The notes under the pieces were generated by a model. That model was given only the letters and a program-made list of their open reading frames with translations. It was not told the origin of the DNA and made no database searches. DNA of 53,537 nt, from contig JABANP010000373.1 in NCBI GenBank assembly GCA_013115135.1, positions 1 through 53,537 of the forward strand, written 5' to 3'. Within the stretch, counting starts at the first letter, position 1, and every line of letters starts with the position of its first letter. Below, one piece after another: positions 1 to 10,584 of this stretch. Both the position numbers and the translations under genes were made by a program. This DNA is from Perkinsus olseni (lineage: Eukaryota; Perkinsozoa; Perkinsida; Perkinsidae).

Positions 1-27
1 ACCCGAGTTCAATTCTCGGCCGTGGAA
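1..27 (+). tRNA. tRNA-Asp (GUC), 3' part only
   Basis: The window begins inside the variable region/T arm of a unit. The T arm, the 3' acceptor strand and the A discriminator are present; the 5' part lies outside the window. Confidence 0.85.
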
Positions 28-196
28 GAGCTTCTTCTGGACAAGGGCGTTTCACACATTTTCAGCGCGACCGTTTTCTTGACACTATCAGAAATCTCGT
101 CTTCACACTGTCTCCGCTCGCCGGCGTGCCGACACGCGCTAGTAGACTCAAAAATGCTAATTTGCGTCACGATTTCGACATTGAACCACTCTCAGT

Positions 197-268
197 TCCG
201 CGGTAGTATAGTGGTTAGTATTCCTGCCTGTCACGCAGGAGACCCGAGTTCAATTCTCGGCCGTGGAA
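197..268 (+). tRNA. tRNA-Asp (GUC), array A copy 1
   Basis: Reference copy. The acceptor TCCGCGG pairs with CCGTGGA, with one G-T pair. The anticodon stem CCTGC/GCAGG encloses loop CTGTCAC with anticodon GTC. The T stem is CCGAG/CTCGG. The discriminator is A and there is no intron. Length is 72 nt. Confidence 0.93.
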
Positions 269-436
269 GAGCTTCTTCTGGACAAGGGCGTTTCACACAT
301 TTTCGCGCGACCGTTTTCTTGACACTATCAGAAATCTCGTCTTCACACTGTCTCCGCTCGCCGGCGTGCCGACACGCGCTAGTAGACTCAAAAATGCTAA
401 TTTGCGTCACGATTTCGACATTGAACCACTCTCAGT

Positions 437-509
437 TCCGCGGTAGTATAGTGGTTGAGTATTCCTGCCTGTCACGCAGGAGACCCGAGTTCAATTCTCG
501 GCCGTGGAA
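437..509 (+). tRNA. tRNA-Asp (GUC), array A copy 2
   Basis: 73 nt: one extra G in the D loop (GGTTGAGT for GGTTAGT). The rest is consensus. Confidence 0.9.
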
Positions 510-678
510 GAGCTTCTTCTGGACAAAGGGCGTTTCACACATTTTTCGCGCGACCGTTTCTTGACACTATCAGAAATCTCGTCTTCACACTGTCTCCGCT
601 CGCCGGCGTGCCGACACGCGCTAGTAGACTCAAAAATGCTAATTTGCGTCACGATTTCGACATTGAACCACTCTCAGT

Positions 679-750
679 TCCGCGGTAGTATAGTGGTTAG
701 TATTCCTGCCTGTCACGCAGGAGACCCGAGTTCAATTCTCGGCCGTGGAA
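679..750 (+). tRNA. tRNA-Asp (GUC), array A copy 3
   Basis: Consensus body; next copy starts 239 bp downstream. Confidence 0.92.
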
Positions 751-917
751 GAGCTTCTTCTGGACAAGGGCGTTTCACACATTTTCGCGCGACCGTTTCT
801 TGACACTATCAGAAATCTCGTCTTCACACTGTCTCCGCTCGCCGGCGTGCCGACACGCGCTAGTAGACTCAAAAATGCTAATTTGCGTCACGATTTCGAC
901 ATTGAACCACTCTCAGT

Positions 918-989
918 TCCGCGGTAGTATGGTGGTTGGTATTCCTGCCTGTCACGCAGGAGACCCGAGTTCAATTCTCGGCCGTGGAA
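918..989 (+). tRNA. tRNA-Asp (GUC), array A copy 4, D-arm variant
   Basis: Two A-to-G changes in the D arm (TATGGTGGTTGG for TATAGTGGTTAG). One hits the conserved A14, which pairs with U8 and is also a fixed A-box base, so folding and transcription may be weakened. Confidence 0.75.
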
Positions 990-1157
990 GAGCTTCTTCT
1001 GGACAAAGGGCGTTTCACACATTTTCAGCGCGACCGTTTCTTGACACTATCAGAAATCTCGTCTTCACACTGTCTCCGCTCGCCGGCGTGCCGACACGCG
1101 CTAGTAGACTCAAAATGCTAATTTGCGTCACGATTTCGACATTGAACCACTCTCAGT

Positions 1158-1229
1158 TCCGCGGTAGTATAGTGGTTAGTATTCCTGCCTGTCACGCAGG
1201 AGACCCGAGTTCAATTCTCGGCCGTGGAA
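1158..1229 (+). tRNA. tRNA-Asp (GUC), array A copy 5
   Basis: Consensus body; spacing 239 bp to the next copy. Confidence 0.92.
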
Positions 1230-1396
1230 GAGCTTCTTCTGGACAAGGGCGTTTCACACATTTTCAGCGCGACCGTTTCTTGACACTATCAGAAATCTCG
1301 TCTTCACACTGTCTCCGCTCGCCGGCGTGCCGACACGCGCTAGTAGACTCAAAATGCTAATTTGCGTCACGATTTCGACATTGAACCACTCTCAGT

Positions 1397-1468
1397 TCCG
1401 CGGTAGTATAGTGGTTAGTATTCCTGCCTGTCACGCAGGAGACCCGAGTTCAATTCTCGGCCGTGGAA
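1397..1468 (+). tRNA. tRNA-Asp (GUC), array A copy 6
   Basis: Consensus body; spacing 240 bp. Confidence 0.92.
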
Positions 1469-1636
1469 GAGCTTCTTCTGGACAAGGGCGTTTCACACAT
1501 TTTTCGCGCGACCGTTTCTTGACACTATCAGAAATCTCGTCTTCACACTGTCTCCGCTCGCCGGCGTGCCGACACGCGCTAGTAGACTCAAAAATGCTAA
1601 TTTGCGTCACGATTTCGACATTGAACCACTCTCAGT

Positions 1637-1708
1637 TCCGCGGTAGTATAGTGGTTAGTATTCCTGCCTGTCACGCAGGAGACCCGAGTTCAATTCTCGG
1701 CCGTGGAA
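1637..1708 (+). tRNA. tRNA-Asp (GUC), array A copy 7
   Basis: Consensus body; spacing 240 bp. Confidence 0.92.
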
Positions 1709-1876
1709 GAGCTTCTTCTGGACAAGGGCGTTTCACACATTTTCAGCGCGACCGTTTCTTGACACTATCAGAAATCTCGTCTTCACACTGTCTCCGCTCG
1801 CCGGCGTGCCGACACGCGCTAGTAGACTCAAAAATGCTAATTTGCGTCACGATTTCGACATTGAACCACTCTCAGT

Positions 1877-1948
1877 TCCGCGGTAGTATAGTGGTTAGTA
1901 TTCCTGCCTGTCACGCAGGAGACCCGAGTTCAATTCTCGGCCGTGGAA
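1877..1948 (+). tRNA. tRNA-Asp (GUC), array A copy 8
   Basis: Consensus body. The downstream T run is only TTT, so this unit lacks a clear Pol III stop before copy 9. Confidence 0.9.
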
Positions 1949-2114
1949 GAGCTTCTTCTGGACAAGGGCGTTTCACACATTTCGCGCGACCGTTTCTTGA
2001 CACTATCAGAAATCTCGTCTTCACACTGTCTCCGCTCGCCGGCGTGCCGACACGCGCTAGTAGACTCAAAAATGCTAATTTGCGTCACGATTTCGACATT
2101 GAACCACTCTCAGT

Positions 2115-2186
2115 TCCGCGGTAGTATAGTGGTTAGTATTCCTGCCTGTCACGCAGGAGACCCGAGTTCAATTCTCGGCCGTGGAA
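2115..2186 (+). tRNA. tRNA-Asp (GUC), array A copy 9
   Basis: Consensus body; spacing 241 bp. Confidence 0.92.
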
Positions 2187-2355
2187 GAGCTTCTTCTGGA
2201 CAAGGGCGTTTCACACATTTTTCAGCGCGACCGTTTCTTGACACTATCAGAAATCTCGTCTTCACACTGTCTCCGCTCGCCGGCGTGCCGACACGCGCTA
2301 GTAGACTCAAAAATGCTAATTTGCGTCACGATTTCGACATTGAACCACTCTCAGT

Positions 2356-2426
2356 TCCGCGGTAGTATAGTGGTTAGTATTCCTGCCTGTCCGCAGGAGA
2401 CCCGAGTTCAATTCTCGGCCGTGGAA
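2356..2426 (+). pseudogene. tRNA-Asp copy 10 with anticodon-loop deletion
   Basis: One base is missing from the seven-base anticodon loop (CTGTCC for CTGTCAC), leaving six bases. The rest is consensus. This is either a dead copy or a base error in the assembly. Confidence 0.6.
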
Positions 2427-2594
2427 GAGCTTCTTCTGGACAAGGGCGTTTCACGCATTTTCAGCGCGACCGTTTCTTGACACTATCAGAAATCTCGTCT
2501 TCACACTGTCTCCGCTCGCCGGCGTGCCGACACGCGCTAGTAGACTCAAAAATGCTAATTTGCGTCACGATTTCGACATTGAACCACTCTCAGT

Positions 2595-2666
2595 TCCGCG
2601 GTAGTATAGTGGTTAGTATTCCTGCCTGTCACGCAGGAGACCCGAGTTCAATTCTCGGCCGTGGAA
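2595..2666 (+). tRNA. tRNA-Asp (GUC), array A copy 11
   Basis: Consensus body; spacing 239 bp. Confidence 0.92.
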
Positions 2667-2833
2667 GAGCTTCTTCTGGACAAAGGGCGTTTCACACATT
2701 TTCGCGCGACCGTTTCTTGACACTATCAGAAATCTCGTCTTCACACTGTCTCCGCTCGCCGGCGTGCCGACACGCGCTAGTAGACTCAAAATGCTAATTT
2801 GCGTCACGATTTCGACATTGAACCACTCTCAGT

Positions 2834-2905
2834 TCCGCGGTAGTATAGTGGTTAGTATTCCTGCCTGTCACGCAGGAGACCCGAGTTCAATTCTCGGCCG
2901 TGGAA
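2834..2905 (+). tRNA. tRNA-Asp (GUC), array A copy 12
   Basis: Consensus body. As with copy 8, the downstream T run is only TTT. Confidence 0.9.
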
Positions 2906-3072
2906 GAGCTTCTTCTGGACAAAGGGCGTTTCACACATTTCGCGCGACCGTTTCTTGACACTATCAGAAATCTCGTCTTCACACTGTCTCCGCTCGCCGG
3001 CGTGCCGACACGCGCTAGTAGACTCAAAAATGCTAATTTGCGTCACGATTTCGACATTGAACCACTCTCAGT

Positions 3073-3144
3073 TCCGCGGTAGTATAGTGGTTAGTATTCC
3101 TGCCTGTCACGCAGGAGACCCGAGTTCAATTCTCGGCCGTGGAA
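3073..3144 (+). tRNA. tRNA-Asp (GUC), array A copy 13
   Basis: Consensus body; spacing 240 bp. Confidence 0.92.
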
Positions 3145-3312
3145 GAGCTTCTTCTGGACAAGGGCGTTTCACACATTTTCAGCGCGACCGTTTTCTTGAC
3201 ACTATCAGAAATCTCGTCTTCACACTGTCTCCGCTCGCCGGCGTGCCGACACGCGCTAGTAGACTCAAAATGCTAATTTGCGTCACGATTTCGACATTGA
3301 ACCACTCTCAGT

Positions 3313-3384
3313 TCCGCGGTAGTATAGTGGTTAGTATTCCTGCCTGTCACGCAGGAGACCCGAGTTCAATTCTCGGCCGTGGAA
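3313..3384 (+). tRNA. tRNA-Asp (GUC), array A copy 14
   Basis: Consensus body; spacing 240 bp. Confidence 0.92.
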
Positions 3385-3552
3385 GAGCTTCTTCTGGACA
3401 AGGGCGTTTCACACATTTTCAGCGCGACCGTTTCTTGACACTATCAGAAATCTCGTCTTCACACTGTCTCCGCTCGCCGGCGTGCCGACACGCGCTAGTA
3501 GACTCAAAAATGCTAATTTGCGTCACGATTTCGACATTGAACCACTCTCAGT

Positions 3553-3624
3553 TCCGCGGTAGTATAGTGGTTAGTATTCCTGCCTGTCACGCAGGAGACC
3601 CGAGTTCAATTCTCGGCCGTGGAA
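3553..3624 (+). tRNA. tRNA-Asp (GUC), array A copy 15
   Basis: Consensus body; spacing 241 bp. Confidence 0.92.
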
Positions 3625-3793
3625 GAGCTTCTTCTGGACAAAGGGCGTTTCACACATTTTCAGCGCGACCGTTTCTTGACACTATCAGAAATCTCGTCTT
3701 CACACTGTCTCCGCTCGCCGGCGTGCCGACACGCGCTAGTAGACTCAAAAATGCTAATTTGCGTCACGATTTCGACATTGAACCACTCTCAGT

Positions 3794-3865
3794 TCCGCGG
3801 TAGTATAGTGGTTAGTATTCCTGCCTGTCACGCAGGAGACCCGAGTTCAATTCTCGGCCGTGGAA
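3794..3865 (+). tRNA. tRNA-Asp (GUC), array A copy 16
   Basis: Consensus body; the spacer that follows has AAGGGG instead of AAGGG. Confidence 0.92.
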
Positions 3866-4033
3866 GAGCTTCTTCTGGACAAGGGGCGTTTCACACATTT
3901 TCGCGCGACCGTTTCTTGACACTATCAGAAATCTCGTCTTCACACTGTCTCCGCTCGCCGGCGTGCCGACACGCGCTAGTAGACTCAAAAATGCTAATTT
4001 GCGTCACGATTTCGACATTGAACCACTCTCAGT

Positions 4034-4105
4034 TCCGCGGTAGTATAGTGGTTAGTATTCCTGCCTGTCACGCAGGAGACCCGAGTTCAATTCTCGGCCG
4101 TGGAA
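4034..4105 (+). tRNA. tRNA-Asp (GUC), array A copy 17
   Basis: Consensus body; spacing 239 bp. Confidence 0.92.
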
Positions 4106-4272
4106 GAGCTTCTTCTGGACAAGGGCGTTTCACACATTTTCGCGCGACCGTTTCTTGACACTATCAGAAATCTCGTCTTCACACTGTCTCCGCTCGCCGG
4201 CGTGCCGACACGCGCTAGTAGACTCAAAAATGCTAATTTGCGTCACGATTTCGACATTGAACCACTCTCAGT

Positions 4273-4344
4273 TCCGCGGTAGTATAGTGGTTAGTATTCC
4301 TGCCTGTCACGCAGGAGACCCGAGTTCAATTCTCGGCCGTGGAA
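4273..4344 (+). tRNA. tRNA-Asp (GUC), array A copy 18
   Basis: Consensus body; spacing 241 bp. Confidence 0.92.
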
Positions 4345-4513
4345 GAGCTTCTTCTGGACAAAGGGCGTTTCACACATTTTCAGCGCGACCGTTTCTTGAC
4401 ACTATCAGAAATCTCGTCTTCACACTGTCTCCGCTCGCCGGCGTGCCGACACGCGCTAGTAGACTCAAAAATGCTAATTTGCGTCACGATTTCGACATTG
4501 AACCACTCTCAGT

Positions 4514-4585
4514 TCCGCGGTAGTATAGTGGTTAGTATTCCTGCCTGTCACGCAGGAGACCCGAGTTCAATTCTCGGCCGTGGAA
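4514..4585 (+). tRNA. tRNA-Asp (GUC), array A copy 19
   Basis: Consensus body; spacing 240 bp. Confidence 0.92.
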
Positions 4586-4753
4586 GAGCTTCTTCTGGAC
4601 AAGGGCGTTTCACACATTTTCAGCGCGACCGTTTCTTGACACTATCAGAAATCTCGTCTTCACACTGTCTCCGCTCGCCGGCGTGCCGACACGCGCTAGT
4701 AGACTCAAAAATGCTAATTTGCGTCACGATTTCGACATTGAACCACTCTCAGT

Positions 4754-4825
4754 TCCGCGGTAGTATAGTGGTTAGTATTCCTGCCTGTCACGCAGGAGAC
4801 CCGAGTTCAATTCTCGGCCGTGGAA
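4754..4825 (+). tRNA. tRNA-Asp (GUC), array A copy 20
   Basis: Consensus body; spacing 241 bp. Confidence 0.92.
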
Positions 4826-4994
4826 GAGCTTCTTCTGGACAAAGGGCGTTTCACACATTTTTCGCGCGACCGTTTCTTGACACTATCAGAAATCTCGTCT
4901 TCACACTGTCTCCGCTCGCCGGCGTGCCGACACGCGCTAGTAGACTCAAAAATGCTAATTTGCGTCACGATTTCGACATTGAACCACTCTCAGT

Positions 4995-5066
4995 TCCGCG
5001 GTAGTATAGTGGTTAGTATTCCTGCCTGTCACGCAGGAGACCCGAGTTCAATTCTCGGCCGTGGAA
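4995..5066 (+). tRNA. tRNA-Asp (GUC), array A copy 21
   Basis: Consensus body; spacing 239 bp. Confidence 0.92.
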
Positions 5067-5233
5067 GAGCTTCTTCTGGACAAGGGCGTTTCACACATTT
5101 TCGCGCGACCGTTTCTTGACACTATCAGAAATCTCGTCTTCACACTGTCTCCGCTCGCCGGCGTGCCGACACGCGCTAGTAGACTCAAAAATGCTAATTT
5201 GCGTCACGATTTCGACATTGAACCACTCTCAGT

Positions 5234-5306
5234 TCCGCGGTAGTATAGTGGTTGAGTATTCCTGCCTGTCACGCAGGAGACCCGAGTTCAATTCTCGGCC
5301 GTGGAA
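5234..5306 (+). tRNA. tRNA-Asp (GUC), array A copy 22
   Basis: 73-nt D-loop variant with the extra G. Confidence 0.9.
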
Positions 5307-5472
5307 GAGCTTCTTCTGGACAAGGGCGTTTCACACATTTTCGCGCGACCGTTTCTTGACACTATCAGAAATCTCGTCTTCACACTGTCTCCGCTCGCCG
5401 GCGTGCCGACACGCGCTAGTAGACTCAAAATGCTAATTTGCGTCACGATTTCGACATTGAACCACTCTCAGT

Positions 5473-5544
5473 TCCGCGGTAGTATAGTGGTTAGTATTCC
5501 TGCCTGTCACGCAGGAGACCCGAGTTCAATTCTCGGCCGTGGAA
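5473..5544 (+). tRNA. tRNA-Asp (GUC), array A copy 23
   Basis: Consensus body; spacing 239 bp. Confidence 0.92.
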
Positions 5545-5711
5545 GAGCTTCTTCTGGACAAGGGCGTTTCACACATTTTCGCGCGACCGTTTCTTGACAC
5601 TATCAGAAATCTCGTCTTCACACTGTCTCCGCTCGCCGGCGTGCCGACACGCGCTAGTAGACTCAAAAATGCTAATTTGCGTCACGATTTCGACATTGAA
5701 CCACTCTCAGT

Positions 5712-5783
5712 TCCGCGGTAGTATAGTGGTTAGTATTCCTGCCTGTCACGCAGGAGACCCGAGTTCAATTCTCGGCCGTGGAA
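5712..5783 (+). tRNA. tRNA-Asp (GUC), array A copy 24
   Basis: Consensus body; spacing 240 bp. Confidence 0.92.
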
Positions 5784-5951
5784 GAGCTTCTTCTGGACAA
5801 AGGGCGTTTCACACATTTTCGCGCGACCGTTTCTTGACACTATCAGAAATCTCGTCTTCACACTGTCTCCGCTCGCCGGCGTGCCGACACGCGCTAGTAG
5901 ACTCAAAAATGCTAATTTGCGTCACGATTTCGACATTGAACCACTCTCAGT

Positions 5952-6024
5952 TCCGCGGTAGTATAGTGGTTGAGTATTCCTGCCTGTCACGCAGGAGACC
6001 CGAGTTCAATTCTCGGCCGTGGAA
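5952..6024 (+). tRNA. tRNA-Asp (GUC), array A copy 25
   Basis: 73-nt D-loop variant with the extra G. Confidence 0.9.
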
Positions 6025-6192
6025 GAGCTTCTTCTGGACAAGGGCGTTTCACACATTTTTCGCGCGACCGTTTCTTGACACTATCAGAAATCTCGTCTTC
6101 ACACTGTCTCCGCTCGCCGGCGTGCCGACACGCGCTAGTAGACTCAAAAATGCTAATTTGCGTCACGATTTCGACATTGAACCACTCTCAGT

Positions 6193-6265
6193 TCCGCGGT
6201 AGTATAGTGGTTGAGTATTCCTGCCTGTCACGCAGGAGACCCGAGTTCAATTCTCGGCCGTGGAA
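6193..6265 (+). tRNA. tRNA-Asp (GUC), array A copy 26
   Basis: 73-nt D-loop variant with the extra G. Confidence 0.9.
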
Positions 6266-6434
6266 GAGCTTCTTCTGGACAAAGGGCGTTTCACACATTT
6301 TCAGCGCGACCGTTTCTTGACACTATCAGAAATCTCGTCTTCACACTGTCTCCGCTCGCCGGCGTGCCGACACGCGCTAGTAGACTCAAAAATGCTAATT
6401 TGCGTCACGATTTCGACATTGAACCACTCTCAGT

Positions 6435-6506
6435 TCCGCGGTAGTATAGTGGTTAGTATTCCTGCCTGTCACGCAGGAGACCCGAGTTCAATTCTCGGCC
6501 GTGGAA
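6435..6506 (+). tRNA. tRNA-Asp (GUC), array A copy 27
   Basis: Consensus body; spacing 238 bp. Confidence 0.92.
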
Positions 6507-6672
6507 GAGCTTCTTCTGGACAAGGGCGTTTCACACATTTTCGCGCGACCGTTTCTTGACACTATCAGAAATCTCGTCTTCACACTGTCTCCGCTCGCCG
6601 GCGTGCCGACACGCGCTAGTAGACTCAAAATGCTAATTTGCGTCACGATTTCGACATTGAACCACTCTCAGT

Positions 6673-6745
6673 TCCGCGGTAGTATAGTGGTTGAGTATTC
6701 CTGCCTGTCACGCAGGAGACCCGAGTTCAATTCTCGGCCGTGGAA
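6673..6745 (+). tRNA. tRNA-Asp (GUC), array A copy 28
   Basis: 73-nt D-loop variant with the extra G. Confidence 0.9.
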
Positions 6746-6913
6746 GAGCTTCTTCTGGACAAAGGGCGTTTCACACATTTTCGCGCGACCGTTTCTTGAC
6801 ACTATCAGAAATCTCGTCTTCACACTGTCTCCGCTCGCCGGCGTGCCGACACGCGCTAGTAGACTCAAAAATGCTAATTTGCGTCACGATTTCGACATTG
6901 AACCACTCTCAGT

Positions 6914-6986
6914 TCCGCGGTAGTATAGTGGTTGAGTATTCCTGCCTGTCACGCAGGAGACCCGAGTTCAATTCTCGGCCGTGGAA
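6914..6986 (+). tRNA. tRNA-Asp (GUC), array A copy 29
   Basis: 73-nt D-loop variant with the extra G. Confidence 0.9.
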
Positions 6987-7153
6987 GAGCTTCTTCTGGA
7001 CAAGGGCGTTTCACACATTTTCGCGCGACCGTTTCTTGACACTATCAGAAATCTCGTCTTCACACTGTCTCCGCTCGCCGGCGTGCCGACACGCGCTAGT
7101 AGACTCAAAAATGCTAATTTGCGTCACGATTTCGACATTGAACCACTCTCAGT

Positions 7154-7225
7154 TCCGCGGTAGTATAGTGGTTAGTATTCCTGCCTGTCACGCAGGAGAC
7201 CCGAGTTCAATTCTCGGCCGTGGAA
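7154..7225 (+). tRNA. tRNA-Asp (GUC), array A copy 30
   Basis: Consensus body; spacing 239 bp. Confidence 0.92.
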
Positions 7226-7392
7226 GAGCTTCTTCTGGACAAGGGCGTTTCACACATTTTCGCGCGACCGTTTCTTGACACTATCAGAAATCTCGTCTTC
7301 ACACTGTCTCCGCTCGCCGGCGTGCCGACACGCGCTAGTAGACTCAAAAATGCTAATTTGCGTCACGATTTCGACATTGAACCACTCTCAGT

Positions 7393-7464
7393 TCCGCGGT
7401 AGTATAGTGGTTAGTATTCCTGCCTGTCACGCAGGAGACCCGAGTTCAATTCTCGGCCGTGGAA
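7393..7464 (+). tRNA. tRNA-Asp (GUC), array A copy 31
   Basis: Consensus body; spacing 239 bp. Confidence 0.92.
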
Positions 7465-7631
7465 GAGCTTCTTCTGGACAAGGGCGTTTCACACATTTTC
7501 GCGCGACCGTTTCTTGACACTATCAGAAATCTCGTCTTCACACTGTCTCCGCTCGCCGGCGTGCCGACACGCGCTAGTAGACTCAAAAATGCTAATTTGC
7601 GTCACGATTTCGACATTGAACCACTCTCAGT

Positions 7632-7703
7632 TCCGCGGTAGTATAGTGGTTAGTATTCCTGCCTGTCACGCAGGAGACCCGAGTTCAATTCTCGGCCGTG
7701 GAA
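7632..7703 (+). tRNA. tRNA-Asp (GUC), array A copy 32
   Basis: Consensus body; spacing 241 bp. Confidence 0.92.
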
Positions 7704-7872
7704 GAGCTTCTTCTGGACAAGGGCGTTTCACACATTTTTCAGCGCGACCGTTTCTTGACACTATCAGAAATCTCGTCTTCACACTGTCTCCGCTCGCCGG
7801 CGTGCCGACACGCGCTAGTAGACTCAAAAATGCTAATTTGCGTCACGATTTCGACATTGAACCACTCTCAGT

Positions 7873-7944
7873 TCGCGGTGAGTATGGTGGTTGGTATTCC
7901 TGCCTGTCACGCAGGAGACCCGAGTTCAATTCTCGGCCGTGGAA
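7873..7944 (+). pseudogene. tRNA-Asp copy 33 with damaged acceptor and D arm
   Basis: The 5' end reads TCGCGGTGAG instead of TCCGCGGTAG: a C is lost and a G gained, which breaks acceptor pairing. It also carries the two A-to-G D-arm changes seen in copy 4. The anticodon and T arms are intact. Confidence 0.65.
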
Positions 7945-8110
7945 GAGCTTCTTCTGGACAAGGGCGTTTCACACATTTTCGCGCGACCGTTTCTTGACAC
8001 TATCAGAAATCTCGTCTTCACACTGTCTCCGCTCGCCGGCGTGCCGACACGCGCTAGTAGACTCAAAATGCTAATTTGCGTCACGATTTCGACATTGAAC
8101 CACTCTCAGT

Positions 8111-8183
8111 TCCGCGGTAGTATAGTGGTTGAGTATTCCTGCCTGTCACGCAGGAGACCCGAGTTCAATTCTCGGCCGTGGAA
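8111..8183 (+). tRNA. tRNA-Asp (GUC), array A copy 34
   Basis: 73-nt D-loop variant with the extra G. Confidence 0.9.
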
Positions 8184-8351
8184 GAGCTTCTTCTGGACAA
8201 GGGCGTTTCACACATTTTCAGCGCGACCGTTTCTTGACACTATCAGAAATCTCGTCTTCACACTGTCTCCGCTCGCCGGCGTGCCGACACGCGCTAGTAG
8301 ACTCAAAAATGCTAATTTGCGTCACGATTTCGACATTGAACCACTCTCAGT

Positions 8352-8424
8352 TCCGCGGTAGTATAGTGGTTGAGTATTCCTGCCTGTCACGCAGGAGACC
8401 CGAGTTCAATTCTCGGCCGTGGAA
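8352..8424 (+). tRNA. tRNA-Asp (GUC), array A copy 35
   Basis: 73-nt D-loop variant; the spacer that follows has a seven-A run and is the longest in the array (243 bp unit). Confidence 0.9.
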
Positions 8425-8594
8425 GAGCTTCTTCTGGACAAGGGCGTTTCACACATTTTTCGCGCGACCGTTTCTTGACACTATCAGAAATCTCGTCTTC
8501 ACACTGTCTCCGCTCGCCGGCGTGCCGACACGCGCTAGTAGACTCAAAAAAATGCTAATTTGCGTCACGATTTCGACATTGAACCACTCTCAGT

Positions 8595-8666
8595 TCCGCG
8601 GTAGTATAGTGGTTAGTATTCCTGCCTGTCACGCAGGAGACCCGAGTTCAATTCTCGGCCGTGGAA
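8595..8666 (+). tRNA. tRNA-Asp (GUC), array A copy 36
   Basis: Consensus body; spacing 241 bp. Confidence 0.92.
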
Positions 8667-8835
8667 GAGCTTCTTCTGGACAAAGGGCGTTTCACACATT
8701 TTTCGCGCGACCGTTTCTTGACACTATCAGAAATCTCGTCTTCACACTGTCTCCGCTCGCCGGCGTGCCGACACGCGCTAGTAGACTCAAAAATGCTAAT
8801 TTGCGTCACGATTTCGACATTGAACCACTCTCAGT

Positions 8836-8907
8836 TCCGCGGTAGTATAGTGGTTAGTATTCCTGCCTGTCACGCAGGAGACCCGAGTTCAATTCTCGGC
8901 CGTGGAA
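8836..8907 (+). tRNA. tRNA-Asp (GUC), array A copy 37
   Basis: Consensus body; spacing 239 bp. Confidence 0.92.
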
Positions 8908-9074
8908 GAGCTTCTTCTGGACAAGGGCGTTTCACACATTTTCGCGCGACCGTTTCTTGACACTATCAGAAATCTCGTCTTCACACTGTCTCCGCTCGCC
9001 GGCGTGCCGACACGCGCTAGTAGACTCAAAAATGCTAATTTGCGTCACGATTTCGACATTGAACCACTCTCAGT

Positions 9075-9146
9075 TCCGCGGTAGTATAGTGGTTAGTATT
9101 CCTGCCTGTCACGCAGGAGACCCGAGTTCAATTCTCGGCCGTGGAA
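9075..9146 (+). tRNA. tRNA-Asp (GUC), array A copy 38
   Basis: Consensus body; spacing 240 bp. Confidence 0.92.
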
Positions 9147-9314
9147 GAGCTTCTTCTGGACAAGGGCGTTTCACACATTTTCAGCGCGACCGTTTCTTGA
9201 CACTATCAGAAATCTCGTCTTCACACTGTCTCCGCTCGCCGGCGTGCCGACACGCGCTAGTAGACTCAAAAATGCTAATTTGCGTCACGATTTCGACATT
9301 GAACCACTCTCAGT

Positions 9315-9387
9315 TCCGCGGTAGTATAGTGGTTGAGTATTCCTGCCTGTCACGCAGGAGACCCGAGTTCAATTCTCGGCCGTGGAA
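9315..9387 (+). tRNA. tRNA-Asp (GUC), array A copy 39
   Basis: Last of the nine 73-nt D-loop variants. Confidence 0.9.
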
Positions 9388-9554
9388 GAGCTTCTTCTGG
9401 ACAAGGGCGTTTCACACATTTTCGCGCGACCGTTTCTTGACACTATCAGAAATCTCGTCTTCACACTGTCTCCGCTCGCCGGCGTGCCGACACGCGCTAG
9501 TAGACTCAAAAATGCTAATTTGCGTCACGATTTCGACATTGAACCACTCTCAGT

Positions 9555-9626
9555 TCCGCGGTAGTATAGTGGTTAGTATTCCTGCCTGTCACGCAGGAGA
9601 CCCGAGTTCAATTCTCGGCCGTGGAA
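9555..9626 (+). tRNA. tRNA-Asp (GUC), array A copy 40
   Basis: Consensus body; spacing 240 bp. Confidence 0.92.
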
Positions 9627-9794
9627 GAGCTTCTTCTGGACAAGGGCGTTTCACACATTTTCAGCGCGACCGTTTCTTGACACTATCAGAAATCTCGTCT
9701 TCACACTGTCTCCGCTCGCCGGCGTGCCGACACGCGCTAGTAGACTCAAAAATGCTAATTTGCGTCACGATTTCGACATTGAACCACTCTCAGT

Positions 9795-9866
9795 TCCGCG
9801 GTAGTATAGTGGTTAGTATTCCTGCCTGTCACGCAGGAGACCCGAGTTCAATTCTCGGCCGTGGAA
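9795..9866 (+). tRNA. tRNA-Asp (GUC), array A copy 41
   Basis: Consensus body; spacing 240 bp. Confidence 0.92.
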
Positions 9867-10034
9867 GAGCTTCTTCTGGACAAGGGCGTTTCACACATTT
9901 TCAGCGCGACCGTTTCTTGACACTATCAGAAATCTCGTCTTCACACTGTCTCCGCTCGCCGGCGTGCCGACACGCGCTAGTAGACTCAAAAATGCTAATT
10001 TGCGTCACGATTTCGACATTGAACCACTCTCAGT

Positions 10035-10106
10035 TCCGCGGTAGTATAGTGGTTAGTATTCCTGCCTGTCACGCAGGAGACCCGAGTTCAATTCTCGGCC
10101 GTGGAA
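10035..10106 (+). tRNA. tRNA-Asp (GUC), array A copy 42
   Basis: Consensus body; spacing 239 bp. Confidence 0.92.
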
Positions 10107-10273
10107 GAGCTTCTTCTGGACAAGGGCGTTTCACACATTTTTCGCGCGACCGTTTCTTGACACTATCAGAAATCTCGTCTTCACACTGTCTCCGCTCGCC
10201 GGCGTGCCGACACGCGCTAGTAGACTCAAAATGCTAATTTGCGTCACGATTTCGACATTGAACCACTCTCAGT

Positions 10274-10345
10274 TCCGCGGTAGTATAGTGGTTAGTATTC
10301 CTGCCTGTCACGCAGGAGACCCGAGTTCAATTCTCGGCCGTGGAA
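10274..10345 (+). tRNA. tRNA-Asp (GUC), array A copy 43
   Basis: Consensus body; spacing 239 bp. Confidence 0.92.
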
Positions 10346-10512
10346 GAGCTTCTTCTGGACAAGGGCGTTTCACACATTTTCGCGCGACCGTTTCTTGACA
10401 CTATCAGAAATCTCGTCTTCACACTGTCTCCGCTCGCCGGCGTGCCGACACGCGCTAGTAGACTCAAAAATGCTAATTTGCGTCACGATTTCGACATTGA
10501 ACCACTCTCAGT

Positions 10513-10584
10513 TCCGCGGTAGTATAGTGGTTAGTATTCCTGCCTGTCACGCAGGAGACCCGAGTTCAATTCTCGGCCGTGGAA
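10513..10584 (+). tRNA. tRNA-Asp (GUC), array A copy 44
   Basis: Consensus body; spacing 239 bp. Confidence 0.92.
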
